Of a stretch of 64,000 nucleotides of DNA, positions 12,559 through 23,227 are shown piece after piece (the stretch's first letter is position 1; every line of letters begins with the position of its first letter). Position numbers and translations under genes: made by a program. The DNA is from Sycobia sp. Sy_11 (taxonomy: Eukaryota; Arthropoda; Insecta; Hymenoptera; Epichrysomallidae), in the NCBI GenBank assembly GCA_018907035.1, contig JACCIC010000021.1, positions 3,667,001 to 3,731,000 of the forward strand, in the 5' to 3' direction. The notes under the pieces were generated by a model, which searched no databases, was not told the origin of the DNA, and saw only the letters and a list, made by a program, of their open reading frames with translations.

Positions 12559-13016
12559 TATGTATGATGTATGTGTGTGTACAATTACAAGGTGTGCGCA
12601 GGATCGCGCAGAGACCCTCGGGGGCCGGAAATTGCGTAGCAAGTTGAACGCGTATATATATATAGCCTAGAGAGTAACGATATATACAGTGGATGCGCGT
12701 CGCTCTATATAGTTGACACTTGGGCCGCAAACACTCATCTTTTTGCTTCGTTTGTCCTGACCCAATCTTCTTTGTCGTATAAATCCTTTCTTTTGTTTCT
12801 TCCAAACTTTTTCATCTTGTGGAATCTTCAAGCTATTTTTCACAGTATTGGTACAATACAGACATAGTCGTTATTCGTTTTTTACACGAACTGTATTGTT
12901 TAAAATTAGATCAGTTCTTAAATTGAAAGAGTACAGGGACAGGTTTTTAATAGTTTTCATAAGAGTCTTGGCAACATTATATATAAGAATTAGAGGAATA
13001 AAAAGAAAAAGAACCG

Positions 13017-13018
<2 letters not shown>

Positions 13019-13059
<41 letters not shown>

Positions 13060-13067
13060 TATATATA
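13019..13067. repeat. (AT)n microsatellite
   Basis: AT array with one AA slip at about 13052-13053. Confidence 0.96.
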
Positions 13068-13740
13068 AAACAATCTGTATATATAGTGAGAAAGAATCTT
13101 CCACCAATCTTAAGGTTCCAGACTGTGATAGAAGATACGATAATACGATAATCCATGGATTTTGATAAGAAAGTCTCAGATACACTACATATGTACAACG
13201 TCGAGAACTATAGACAAATGTTTGCGAGTGTCTGTTTTTGTTTTTATTCCGCATTGACAACAGAGTCTACCTACCATGTATGAATATAATAAGTCGTCGA
13301 GATCAAAACCGACGTCAATAATGCGAGCAACCGACATGGGTAACGGGCTACACGTGAATTATCCTTAGAACAATACGCAGCAAGAATATTTATCGTCCGG
13401 TGTCTTCCTGTATGCGTGTATCTTCGACGCGTCTCTTTCGCAGCCATTCGTCGGGCATTAGTGTTTTTTATGAAGTTTTCGACAATACCCCTACAGTCAG
13501 AATAATGTCTGTCGTCTCCATCAGCGGCGAGCCAATGGAGAGAGCGATAGATAGCGCACAGACGCACTTTCTCACGTTTCGTCGAGGCCGCAGGCACGCG
13601 ACGTTATGGCTCGCCAAAACGCGGATTCGCAATGCGAGCTTTCTTGTCCATAACTTTCAGAAATTCGCGAATTCTTGCCTTCTGCGTGCATCATACCTGC
13701 ATTTTTTTTAGAGCGTTATAAGTTTTGCATATTTTCATTT

Positions 13741-13866
13741 CTAACGTGCACACTTAATGTATAAATCGCAAGTCTCTATCGGTCGGACTGAGGAAACGTG
13801 ACGTTTTAGCTCGTCGCTGAATTGTACTTTGGCGGATAGAGGGACACCTATGAAGGCAAATTTCTG
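13741..13866 (-). CDS. Weak candidate terminal exon, unidentified
   Basis: A minus-strand frame after a GTAATTCAG acceptor reads FAFIGVPLSAKVQFSDELKR, HVSSVRPIETCDLYIKCAR and a stop at 13741-13743. The frame stays open further upstream to an ATG near 13944. The composition is protein-like, but the acceptor tract is poor and nothing downstream confirms a 3' end. It is probably chance unless homology is found. Confidence 0.12.
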   Translation of the reverse strand, partial: QKFAFIGVPLSAKVQFSDELKRHVSSVRPIETCDLYIKCAR

Positions 13867-14387
13867 AATTACCTTCCGAATAACATTACGAATATAACTA
13901 TACCTATGGAAGATGTATAAACATAATATCTGATGTAATTGCACACTGTTCCGATGGGAACGAGAACTTAAAATTGCCGCCTTCGGCGCCAGTATCGATT
14001 CGCACGCTCCGTATATTTGACCTTATACGTATACAATCGATTATTACATTGGCCTGTTGAATTCTGTAAAATGCCCTTTAATCTGACAAGGAGGATCTCG
14101 TCAAAATTAATACGGACAATACGGATCTATAAACGAATCGCAGTGTATTTTACGCAGGGCGCACAGAGATGTACAGGAAATTAGTCGCGTTCTGTATACC
14201 GCGACGACTGCAGAGGTGCTGTTAACGAATGTTTTATCGCCTGCAACTGATCAATTCCTTTCTTCTTCTAAATTAAAAAAAAAAGCATCATGTGTAACAT
14301 TCGATACGAAAAATCGGGGATAGGTTGTGCGCCAAATGACAAGCCAAATGAAAACTCGACATTCTACACCCCGTCCAGATACAATGT

Positions 14388-14454
14388 GACATATACAATG
14401 TGAATATTAAGTTGTTCAATAAGACATATACAATGTGAATATTAAGTTGTTCAA
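14388..14454. repeat. 35-bp unit tandem duplication
   Basis: GACATATACAATGTGAATAT and the following 15 bases are repeated exactly from 14423 to 14454, giving 1.9 copies. The identity indicates a recent duplication. Confidence 0.95.
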
Positions 14455-14730
14455 ATATCAATTTCGGCGTAGACTTATCGTTCTTAATAACGTATAAGGA
14501 ATTCTGGCGCTTTGCAAATCATACATATAGTAATCGTTGCGACTATAACGCAGGTGATAACAGATCCTATTAACAGTTTCGAAATTCGATGTATGAGAAG
14601 AGCACTTGAAAAAAAATAAAGATTATTCTAAAGGTCGTTTGTAGGTGCAAAATTTTTTTGAACGATTTAGACTGCAATCTAGATTGAACGACAGCTCACT
14701 GTTTTATCTGTTTGTCTTTTTCTGCTCGTG

Positions 14731-14734
<4 letters not shown>

Positions 14735-14793
<59 letters not shown>
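14735..14793. repeat. (AT)n microsatellite
   Basis: Pure AT, about 29 units. Confidence 0.97.
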
Positions 14794-14796
<3 letters not shown>

Positions 14797-15053
14797 TTAT
14801 AGTAGCATATAACGCATAACTCAAGCAGACTTAAAATAAATTATCCCGTTATATAGCCCAATACTGTAATTTTACCGCATCAGTTCAAACATTTATACTT
14901 AATTAAAGTATAATATTTATTTTTCGAATCATCGTTTTAATTATCAAGAGCAATAATTTACATATATACATCCACACACGCCTATATATATGCACTGCAA
15001 ATTCGAGAATCACATTAAATTTTATTATCCTGAATAATATATGATTATAACGC

Positions 15054-15071
15054 TGCGCGCGCGCGCGCGCG
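15054..15071. repeat. (CG)n run
   Basis: Nine CG dinucleotides, Z-DNA prone. Confidence 0.96.
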
Positions 15072-15566
15072 TATATTAATAATAATAATTTTCGTTCTTA
15101 ATGAACCGGTCACACGAGGAAAAAAATTACAATGATTGGCAGTGTATGCAAAATTAACCCATCGACTCGGCTTAAATCTTCCAACGGAAAGAATTAACCG
15201 TGCGCGTATACGCATATACGTGTGTGTATGTGTGTATAGGATTGCGGTGACAATAAAGCAACGGAGTTCCGCGAACTGCGCCTCTGAATAATAAAATAAA
15301 AAAAAAACTAAAATAAAAAAAAAAAAAAAAACAAAGCAAAACAAAATAACCCCGCGATTCGCACACTCGAAGGTGTCGAAAGAGGCACCGTGAACTTTAC
15401 GAGGCGGCGGTGGCGGCGGCGGCGTGGCGCGTCGCCCCACCCCATCCCATCCCACTACCCCTCCTACCCCAACGTACTACGCGCTCCCGTCCAAATGACA
15501 TTCTTATTAGACACTTATTACCTCGTTCAGTGGGGCGCGCATCGCGGGCAGAAACCCTCGGGTAGC

Positions 15567-15584
15567 CTCTCTCTCTCTCTCTCT

Positions 15585-15627
<43 letters not shown>
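15567..15627. repeat. (CT)n microsatellite
   Basis: CT array interrupted once by TCTGT. Confidence 0.96.
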
Positions 15628-15630
<3 letters not shown>

Positions 15631-15750
15631 CATCGGCCGGCGCGGGGAAACTGCCACGTGCTCGAGATTACAGAGTTTGAGGCTCGGATGTCGCCCTCGT
15701 TCCCCGGGTTCTCACCCGCCGCGGGGCGAAGATTTTGGCGTTAACTATAT

Positions 15751-15791
15751 ATGTATGTATGTATGTATGCGTGTATGTATATATGTAGGAA

Positions 15792-15822
<31 letters not shown>

Positions 15823-15855
15823 TTGATTGTTAAGATGAATTTATCCTACACTACA

Positions 15856-15904
<49 letters not shown>
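15751..15904. repeat. (ATGT)n and two (AT)n arrays
   Basis: ATGT tetranucleotides at about 15751-15785, AT at 15791-15819 and AT at 15858-15904. Confidence 0.95.
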
Positions 15905-15914
<10 letters not shown>

Positions 15915-15999
15915 GTACATATATTCTCGTTTCACAGGGGAAAAACATTATACATCACGTGTACCGTACCGTAAACGGAATATCTAATTCCAAGAACTT

Positions 16000-17420
16000 A
16001 TAGTCCGTGCTTGCGTAGAATCGTTCATAACGTATCAAAGGTTCGAGCTTTAAAAAATGAAGAAAAAAAGAGGAATGGCGCGATCGTCACGAACGAGCCT
16101 ATCGCGTTTATTCGTATGTCTAGTCTGATATACCGCACTGAGTATACGAGAAGCCATGAAGTATTAATATCGCAAGCCTCGAAAAATCTTACATAATCTA
16201 TTTAATTCGCAATTTGGTGATTCTATCATCAAATTCCACTGGATGGACAAAAATCATTCATAATTAAACATATCCGCCGTGATAATATAGCCGATTCTGT
16301 CGACCGATTTCGAGGCAAGGTAAAATTATGATAGCTTATTAATTTAAAGAGAAATGTGTGGGTAAACTGAACAATAGAGGCCGTTTATGAAATCCTGTGA
16401 TAGTCTACAGTTACAAAAATGAGCAATAATACTCTTAGAGACAAGCTGTCAATTCAAAGCTGTAATATTCGTCTCGACCTATCCCATCGTCAACTTGTAT
16501 TTCACCTTGGCATCTTCCGAAAGTTCATATCAAAGGTATGATTATGTTTCATGTAAAAATCTCCATTTTTTTAATGATGGATTTAATTACAATATAAAAT
16601 TCTAGATCGCTGCAGAACCGTAATCACCGTAAAATTGTCCTTCGAAGACCATTAATTGGTTCAACGAGTCTACTTTTCGTCGCAAACTAATCGTTCCAGC
16701 CTCCAGGGAACTCTAAAATAGCTTCAATAGCTTCATCTCAATATATGCAGGTTTTACGACGTAAAGAAACTTGTACAATCGTTGGATTTTTCTAATACAT
16801 TATCCCCTGTTCATCAAATGATCTATATTTCAACAAAAGTTTACTAAAACCTTGTTCTCCGATCGTGATCGATACCAATTCTCAATGTCTTTAAACTCTT
16901 GATGAAATCTTTAACATTATTCTCCTTTTCATTTCTGAAATCTGAAAAATTTTAGCTAAATGAACAAATAAAGAAATTTTGTAGCTAATTGTTAGTTAAC
17001 TTGTAAGCTAATTGACCAAAATAAAGATTAGATTCATTGGTTTCCAACGATACTGGTTGAATTCAACACGAAGAATTCACTTGATCGATCACCAAATGAT
17101 CTAGCTAACACAGTTAAACTTCAATTTCAAATACCTGATACTAAATTTATTGAGGTTAAATTGAAAATTCTGACAATCGAATCAACTCGAGTATGTCGAA
17201 GAGCTAAGAGGATATCTAAAAATATAATGAATTGGAGGGTAACATTTGTGCAGTCTCTTAATCGATCTTAACTGACATAATGTATACTGATCCTGTCTTA
17301 ATACTAATCATACCTTCTATTGAGAGTTTAATTATTCTGCTGCGAGTATGCAACAAAAATTAATTAATTTTTTGGATTTCGTACATTAGTCTATTATTAT
17401 AGTAAAATTCCAATTTATCT
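16000..17420. other. AT-rich unique sequence
   Basis: No arrays. A 40-codon ATG frame from about 16420 ends beside a GTATGA donor-like site near 16538, but this is within chance. No gene is supported. Confidence 0.6.
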
Positions 17421-17425
17421 CTACA

Positions 17426-17426
17426 A

Positions 17427-17487
<61 letters not shown>
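17426..17487. repeat. Compound (CA)n(AT)n array
   Basis: CA at 17426-17442 passes directly into AT to 17487. Confidence 0.97.
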
Positions 17488-17490
<3 letters not shown>

Positions 17491-17782
17491 TCGCAGTATT
17501 CGATGAATTCTTCACCGCACGAATTCTCCACGGTAGTCTATTGGCTATTTATGCGAGAACGCTTTTATAACCCTTTTATTGCAAATCCATGCGAGGCCCG
17601 TCCATTTTGCGCCAAGTGTAAATTGTAAAACTGTTCAGCCCATAGTAAAATTGTTAACTTACAATCTAGCACCATCGTGAGCGGCGACGGCCGTGATGCG
17701 CGCCCGCAACTATGGATTATCCCATCAGCCAAGTCCATTATAGAGCTCGAGCTTTTCTCCATGACCCCCCCCCCCACTCTCG

Positions 17783-17784
<2 letters not shown>

Positions 17785-17820
<36 letters not shown>

Positions 17821-17824
17821 TCTA
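17785..17824. repeat. (CT)n microsatellite
   Basis: CT array with a CCT slip near its end, preceded by a C11 run at about 17765. Confidence 0.95.
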
Positions 17825-18048
17825 TCCTATATACACGCACTTGCGCCTCGCCCCGTCATCGGGCCAGCACAAATCAACGAAAGTTACAGTAAAACCATAA
17901 TTACTCAATGAACGAGCGCCCACGTAAGACACTTTATAGGAATCCTCCGGCTAAATTATGCAAATGAGATCCGCGAAGTTCGAGGTCACAGCCGCCGCCG
18001 CCGTCGCCACCGCGCCATGGGTTGAGCGACAGAACAATATGCCGCGGC

Positions 18049-18052
<4 letters not shown>

Positions 18053-18087
<35 letters not shown>
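18053..18087. repeat. (GA)n microsatellite
   Basis: Pure GA, about 17 units. Confidence 0.96.
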
Positions 18088-18091
<4 letters not shown>

Positions 18092-18305
18092 GGGGGAAAA
18101 ATATCAGTCGGCAAATTGGCGACGAGCGCGCCGGCAGCCCCGATGTCAAATAAACATGCCAGGACGAGCAATTTAGAATATTAGGGGAGGCCCGAGTCTG
18201 TCAGGGTCGCGGGTGAGCTACGGTGATGACGTCCAACCGCAGCGGCTTTAAAACGCGGACGGCGGCGGCCATACGACGCGCGCTATGCAATTGCAAGAGG
18301 GGCAG

Positions 18306-18349
18306 AAAGAGAGAAAGAGAGAGCGAGAGGGAGAGAGAGAGAGAGAGAG
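18306..18349. repeat. Imperfect (GA)n array
   Basis: GA array with AAGA, GCGA and GG interruptions, ending in a G8 run. Confidence 0.94.
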
Positions 18350-18577
18350 GGGGGGGAGGGAAGACGAGGCGCGCTAATGTCAACCGCAGACGTCGATGGG
18401 AATGCTGCAGAGCCGAGCGCATCACCTTTCGGGGGCGGCCGGCAATGGAAGAAGGAGGAGGAAGAGCGGCAGAGAAAAGCAGGAACGACGGCAGCAACGG
18501 CATCACCTCGGGCGAATATATCAAGAAGTCGAGGAAGGAATTACCGAGGCGAGATGGCTTTCTCGTTCAGAGAATGG

Positions 18578-18580
<3 letters not shown>

Positions 18581-18632
<52 letters not shown>
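18581..18632. repeat. (AT)n microsatellite
   Basis: Pure AT, about 26 units. Confidence 0.97.
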
Positions 18633-18633
<1 letters not shown>

Positions 18634-19337
18634 GCGCGGGATTGAGGATAGTCCGGAGGAAAATAACGCTCGCGGCGGCATTAGATAATCTTTTTGATTT
18701 TAGCGACTGCGATTCTTTACGTTGCTTTTGGTTGTTTCTTTTTTTTTTTTTTTTTAAGTTCCTTTAAACGGTTGTTTACTAGTCACCTCTGCATCCCGTG
18801 CGCGTCGCACTGAAATATGTGCCGGTAACCTTAAACCGGGCATTGACGCACATTTTTATGCAAATCGCACGGAATGAGTAATTCATTGCCATTGGACAGG
18901 GACGCATCGATAGAATAGCTTTGCGATTGTCGGCGATACGAACGAAAAATACATACAATAAAATGCGTAAGCAATGCGATTTCACGGGAGCGCTCGATGA
19001 ATAAGATCGAGAAATTTCGAATTGCGAAAGCTCGACGACGCTGCTTACGGTGCGATCCGTAAACATCCTCTGGCACGGGAGCAGGAAGGCGCGAGGCTTT
19101 CGTCATCGATCTGTACTTCTCCCCCCCCCCCCACATACGCGATTCACAGACTCTCGGTCTAATTATATATATACAACCTCACAATTTCTATACGCTCCAT
19201 CGCTCGTCGCAATGATTCTTCCACGATCCGAATCGTCGGGGCGACCAACGATCGATCTGAACGTCCCATCCCCCTCCCTCCCTCATCGTCCGTTGAAGGA
19301 GCCGACTAATGTCTCAGGAATCTAGTTTATATACCAC

Positions 19338-19338
<1 letters not shown>

Positions 19339-19374
<36 letters not shown>
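19339..19374. repeat. (AT)n microsatellite
   Basis: Pure AT, 18 units. Confidence 0.96.
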
Positions 19375-19376
<2 letters not shown>

Positions 19377-19639
19377 CTCCTCGATTAATTATAGCCGTTC
19401 ATTGATACCCGAGAGTTACAGAGATGGCGCATGACGAGTCAGCATGTCCAATTCATCAAGCGCAATTATTTGACTCGGGACGAAATCATCCCACCCCTCC
19501 TGAGCCCTGCTCGCGTCGCACGCATTAATATACTTATGCGCATCCGACTTGAAAATTAAAGCGTATGACATATATATGTATATGTGAAGCTGTAGTTGTA
19601 GGATGCGTACTCCAAGAGTAACGCATATATGACGTATAA

Positions 19640-20830
19640 TACGTTTTTTCGAGTGTCGTTTTATATCGCTCGAGCAATGAGAACAATTCACGATCTTTCG
19701 ATAATAGGTTTCATCATCTCACAAGTAGTATGGCAAAATTAACGGTAGCCAAAGCTACAAAATTAAAAGTCAACATTGACAGTTATAGAAAAAAACGCGT
19801 CTCCAGTTCAGTAAAGTTATCAAGCGACAATCGTAGTCCTGCTGAACGACTCCCTATAAAAACTGGTTGAACTGTAGAGCGGACTACCATATTTTTAGTT
19901 GTTGACTACTGCGTCACTATCGCATAGCTCCGCATACACACACACACACACACACGCGCGCGCGCGCACGCGCACAGACACACACACACATATATACACG
20001 AACGTGCATGCAGTAAGTTTTGACCGGAAGTAATCTAATAGCGTCCCATCTCTCGAAGCCGGTCGGATTCGCCGAGCGGCAATGAATTATAAATTTGAAA
20101 CAAAGGGATTATAAGTTTTGAAGAAATTTGCTAGTTTTGCCTAATTTCACACGTATAAATATCAAAATTTCTATCAATTATAACATTCGAATGGAACCAG
20201 CGACATTCTTGAAACTTTGCCAGTTTGTGTATCGTACTCGATATGTCAAATATCCAATGAAAATCAATTTTGTCACGAAGTAACTTACTTTAGATAGACT
20301 CTATAATATATAATTTATTATCGATTCTTTCGGATATAACGAAATTAAGCATTTTTTAATTCCTTATGATTTTTGTCGGGCAAAGAAGTTTACTGGCCCC
20401 TTAGAATTCTTTAATCTAAACAATATGTAAGATCATATCAGGCTTATTTGATCAAAAGATAACTCTTACCGATTAATTTGCAGAACTATTTTAAATTTTC
20501 GATATGAAATTGAACGAATAAATTATTTCTATTATTTATTATATGATAATATTCAAAAATTGAACAAAAGTTCTCTCGTCTCATAAGTGTATATCAAACG
20601 ATGATCCATTCTTCTTCAACAATATAATCTATGATTTTCCTTACAATAAAAATGGAAAATCAGTAGAATAATGCGATATGCTATTAGAGTTCTAATTAAA
20701 AAATCGCCTGAAATAACACAATAATCTTTTATAAAAAAAAGACTTTAATTATATACTATGGGAGGATGTAAATTTAATAACAGCATCAGCGGAAGTTCCT
20801 TTATGTGGATCCCTATCATCCGCCGAAGTA
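19640..20830. other. AT-rich unique sequence with one CA/CG array
   Basis: A plus-strand frame is open from 19640 to a TGA at 19868 (from ATG 19730: MAKLTVAKATKLKVNIDSYR) with a Lys/Ser-rich product that I cannot place. A CA/CG array lies at 19935-19990. The remainder is featureless. Confidence 0.5.
19935..19990. repeat. (CA)n(CG)n compound array
   Basis: CA, then CG, then CA again, with small interruptions. Confidence 0.95.
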
Positions 20831-20962
20831 TATAGATCTCGTGCGAAAAAGGCGCTCAAACGTGTGGATCGTGGCACACCGCAACAATTAAGTTAAATAC
20901 AAGGCGCTCTCGAGCGACCTCCCCCCCCTGCATCCATTCGTACCCATCGTGATGTCGCATGC

Positions 20963-20965
<3 letters not shown>

Positions 20966-21000
<35 letters not shown>
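20966..21000. repeat. (AT)n microsatellite
   Basis: Pure AT, about 17 units. Confidence 0.96.
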
Positions 21001-21011
<11 letters not shown>

Positions 21012-21352
21012 CTTTTAGCGGGTTCAAAATCGAAAGTATAAGCTCGAGTGATTAATGGGGGCCGAGCAAACGACACCTACTACAGGATAATACGTTTTTA
21101 ATTCCGCGACACTCGCGCGCGCCGGTAGGCTACCGAGGGGTGCATCACACACTATATGGAAGCACGAAATAGAGGATAAAAAAAATGTGACGGGGACGTT
21201 AATGTCGCGCTAAGGGATCCCACCTTAATGGTGATAATATACATACATAGATATAAATGTATACGTATGCATAATCATTTAGATGCATCTCGGTCATTAG
21301 GGCCATCCCGCACTCGATCGCGACCGGCGGTAATGTGTTGTGCGTGCGCTTC

Positions 21353-21356
<4 letters not shown>

Positions 21357-21385
<29 letters not shown>
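21357..21385. repeat. (GT)n microsatellite
   Basis: Pure GT, about 14 units. Confidence 0.96.
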
Positions 21386-21388
<3 letters not shown>

Positions 21389-21545
21389 CACATGCACAAG
21401 AGACGAACGACCGATTTTTATCACAAGCGAACTCCTCACGGCACTTCGATTAATGCCTTTTTTACCGCATCAATAACGAGCGGTATCGGTGCGCGGGATG
21501 TACACATCCACTCGCAAAATTATACGTCGCTTCCACGCCCTCTGC

Positions 21546-21548
<3 letters not shown>

Positions 21549-21587
<39 letters not shown>
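21549..21587. repeat. (AT)n microsatellite
   Basis: Pure AT, about 19 units. Confidence 0.96.
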
Positions 21588-21590
<3 letters not shown>

Positions 21591-21903
21591 ACCACGTACC
21601 GGACTTATATATGCATACACATTGCACTGGGCTTGGTTATTAATTATAAATTAATGATGCCTTTTTTGAGCTGATGTTTCGGAAAGCAATTGCAAGATTC
21701 CGAAAGATAAAGCAAGATAGACGCTTATGTGCGCAGTTTTTATGTACGTATACAAGAAGATATCATTAGCAAAATATTTAGTTTATATTTTTCAATCTAT
21801 ATGCACATATACATTTAGTAATTGAAGAATTTTTTATTTGCTTACTGTAAGACACATTAAACTTAATATTAATTGTACTTTAATAATTATATATTTGGAT
21901 CTA

Positions 21904-21955
<52 letters not shown>
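21904..21955. repeat. Compound (GT)n(AT)n array
   Basis: Five GT units pass directly into about 21 AT units. Confidence 0.96.
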
Positions 21956-21958
<3 letters not shown>

Positions 21959-21959
21959 T

Positions 21960-22560
21960 ATTATAATCATCACTAATTCGCATTTCCCTAACAATATCTT
22001 AGTTTTAAATATTTTGTTAATAGATAACACTGTACTGATTGCAGTCTCCACAAAGAAAATTATTTATTTCAACTACTTTATGGATAGTGTTTAAACTAGT
22101 TAACACGGGATTTAAATTTGTTTATTTATTATTAAAGCTTAATTAAAATGATATTACAGTAAAAATACTTGAATTTGCTGAAAAATTAAAAAAGGTACAT
22201 TGACAAAGTATAAAAATTCAAAAGATTGATAAGGTTTTCAATGAAATCTTGATCTATAATATGGAATTCAACAATAAGATAAGAGGTATCCTCTTTTTTT
22301 TAAGTTCAATGATAAACCGTTTGTAGTACGATAATATGCACTTGTCTTTAATATATAAAACATAATACAATTTCTACATGGATAATTTCATACACTGACA
22401 ATGTAGCTTTAATCGCAAGGAACGACTTACATAGTTTTAAATGCGATAATGAGAACATTCGGACAAGTAGATGAAAAAAGAAAGGTGCACAAATTTAACG
22501 CAGAAAAAAAAGAATTATCAAATTGAGATAATCAACAGGACATATGAGAACGGACAAAAT
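21960..22560. other. AT-rich unique sequence
   Basis: Nothing recognisable. It gives way at about 22560 to CpG-rich unique sequence that runs to about 22900. Confidence 0.6.
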
Positions 22561-22974
22561 TTAATTGGGAAGGGCGCAAGACGAGCGTTAAGTGCATTCT
22601 AAGTCCCGGCAGCGTTACGCCGTACGCGCTAAACGTTTCCGACTAATTCTGCCAGGCCAAATCCGACGTTCTGAGAACTTCCCAAATACGGGGACAACGG
22701 GGTTCCGCGCAAAAAGTTTAGGACTGCATTGAGGAACAATCGCGCCGCGCTGGTCGTACGATTTCCCTGTATCGAATCATCGAATCGGCTCATCGACGAA
22801 CCCTCGCTTCATACATAACACAGATATATACATTTAACACTTGCTCGCGCCGCGAAATTTGGCGAAAGCGGCGCTCTTTGTGCAATCCTCCCCTTACTAT
22901 CGTTTGATAACAAAAAAAAAAAAAGAAAAGAAAAAGGACAACAAAGAAAGTAAGAAAATCGTGATATTAAACGA

Positions 22975-23053
22975 ATGAAATTAGACGGAAAGGTTCACAT
23001 CCGCGTCAGCGTGGACAGATTAAGTTTAGGAATCGGCCGTATCTCCTTGGAAG

Positions 23054-23087
<34 letters not shown>

Positions 23088-23227
23088 GACGCCCCCGCCG
23101 CCGCCGCTCCTGCAACGATCGCTTCTTCGGCAACTCCTCCTCCCCCTCCTCGTCCTCCTCTACCCCCTCCCCCCGGAGCCCGTCACGGTCAATTTGTGTT
23201 TATTAATTCGAATGATCGCTAGTGATA
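22975..23227 (+). CDS. Weak candidate exon with CTG-encoded poly-Leu run and donor
   Basis: An ATG-initiated plus-strand frame (MKLDGKVHIRVSVDRLSLGI) runs through ten CTG codons and a proline/leucine-rich stretch. It then meets a strong donor, ATAC followed by GTAAGTGG, at 23228-23233. The minus strand of the same block is also open from about 23205 to 23030 and would encode an acidic stretch, a basic stretch and a ten-residue Gln run. A coding reading on either strand, or a 5' UTR exon, is possible. The triplet repeat makes open frames easy, so confidence is low. Confidence 0.15.
23054..23086. repeat. (CTG)n trinucleotide repeat
   Basis: Eleven CTG/GCTG-phase units followed by CCG-rich and CTC-rich triplets. 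CAG on the minus strand. See the candidate exon at 22975-23227. Confidence 0.96.

Larger units (their letters stand above)
13070..14730. other. Unique sequence with no confident gene
   Basis: Less AT-rich at 13260-14330, where overlapping frames of 60-108 codons occur on both strands. None is recognisable. A 35-bp tandem duplication lies at 14388-14454. Confidence 0.6.
17500..19400. other. Microsatellite-rich island with possible regulatory sequence
   Basis: Unique sequence between two GA arrays, a CT array and AT arrays. It includes an ATGGATTATCCCATCAGCC block near 17711 (homeodomain GGATTA core) and two exact ATGCAAAT octamers (17958-17965 and 18858-18865). On the minus strand a GTAAGT donor stands at about 17664-17669. 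These motifs are short and common, so enhancer function is inference only. Confidence 0.25.

Noticed and set aside
13271..13711. Overlapping ORFs of 108 (minus) and 103 (plus) codons
   Set aside because: Open on both strands at once, with no homology that I recognise and no splice signals. More likely stop-poor unique DNA.
17958..18865. POU octamers (ATGCAAAT) as evidence of an enhancer
   Set aside because: An 8-mer of this composition is expected several times in 64 kb, and further copies occur elsewhere (for example 55357-55364), so the pair alone is not evidence.
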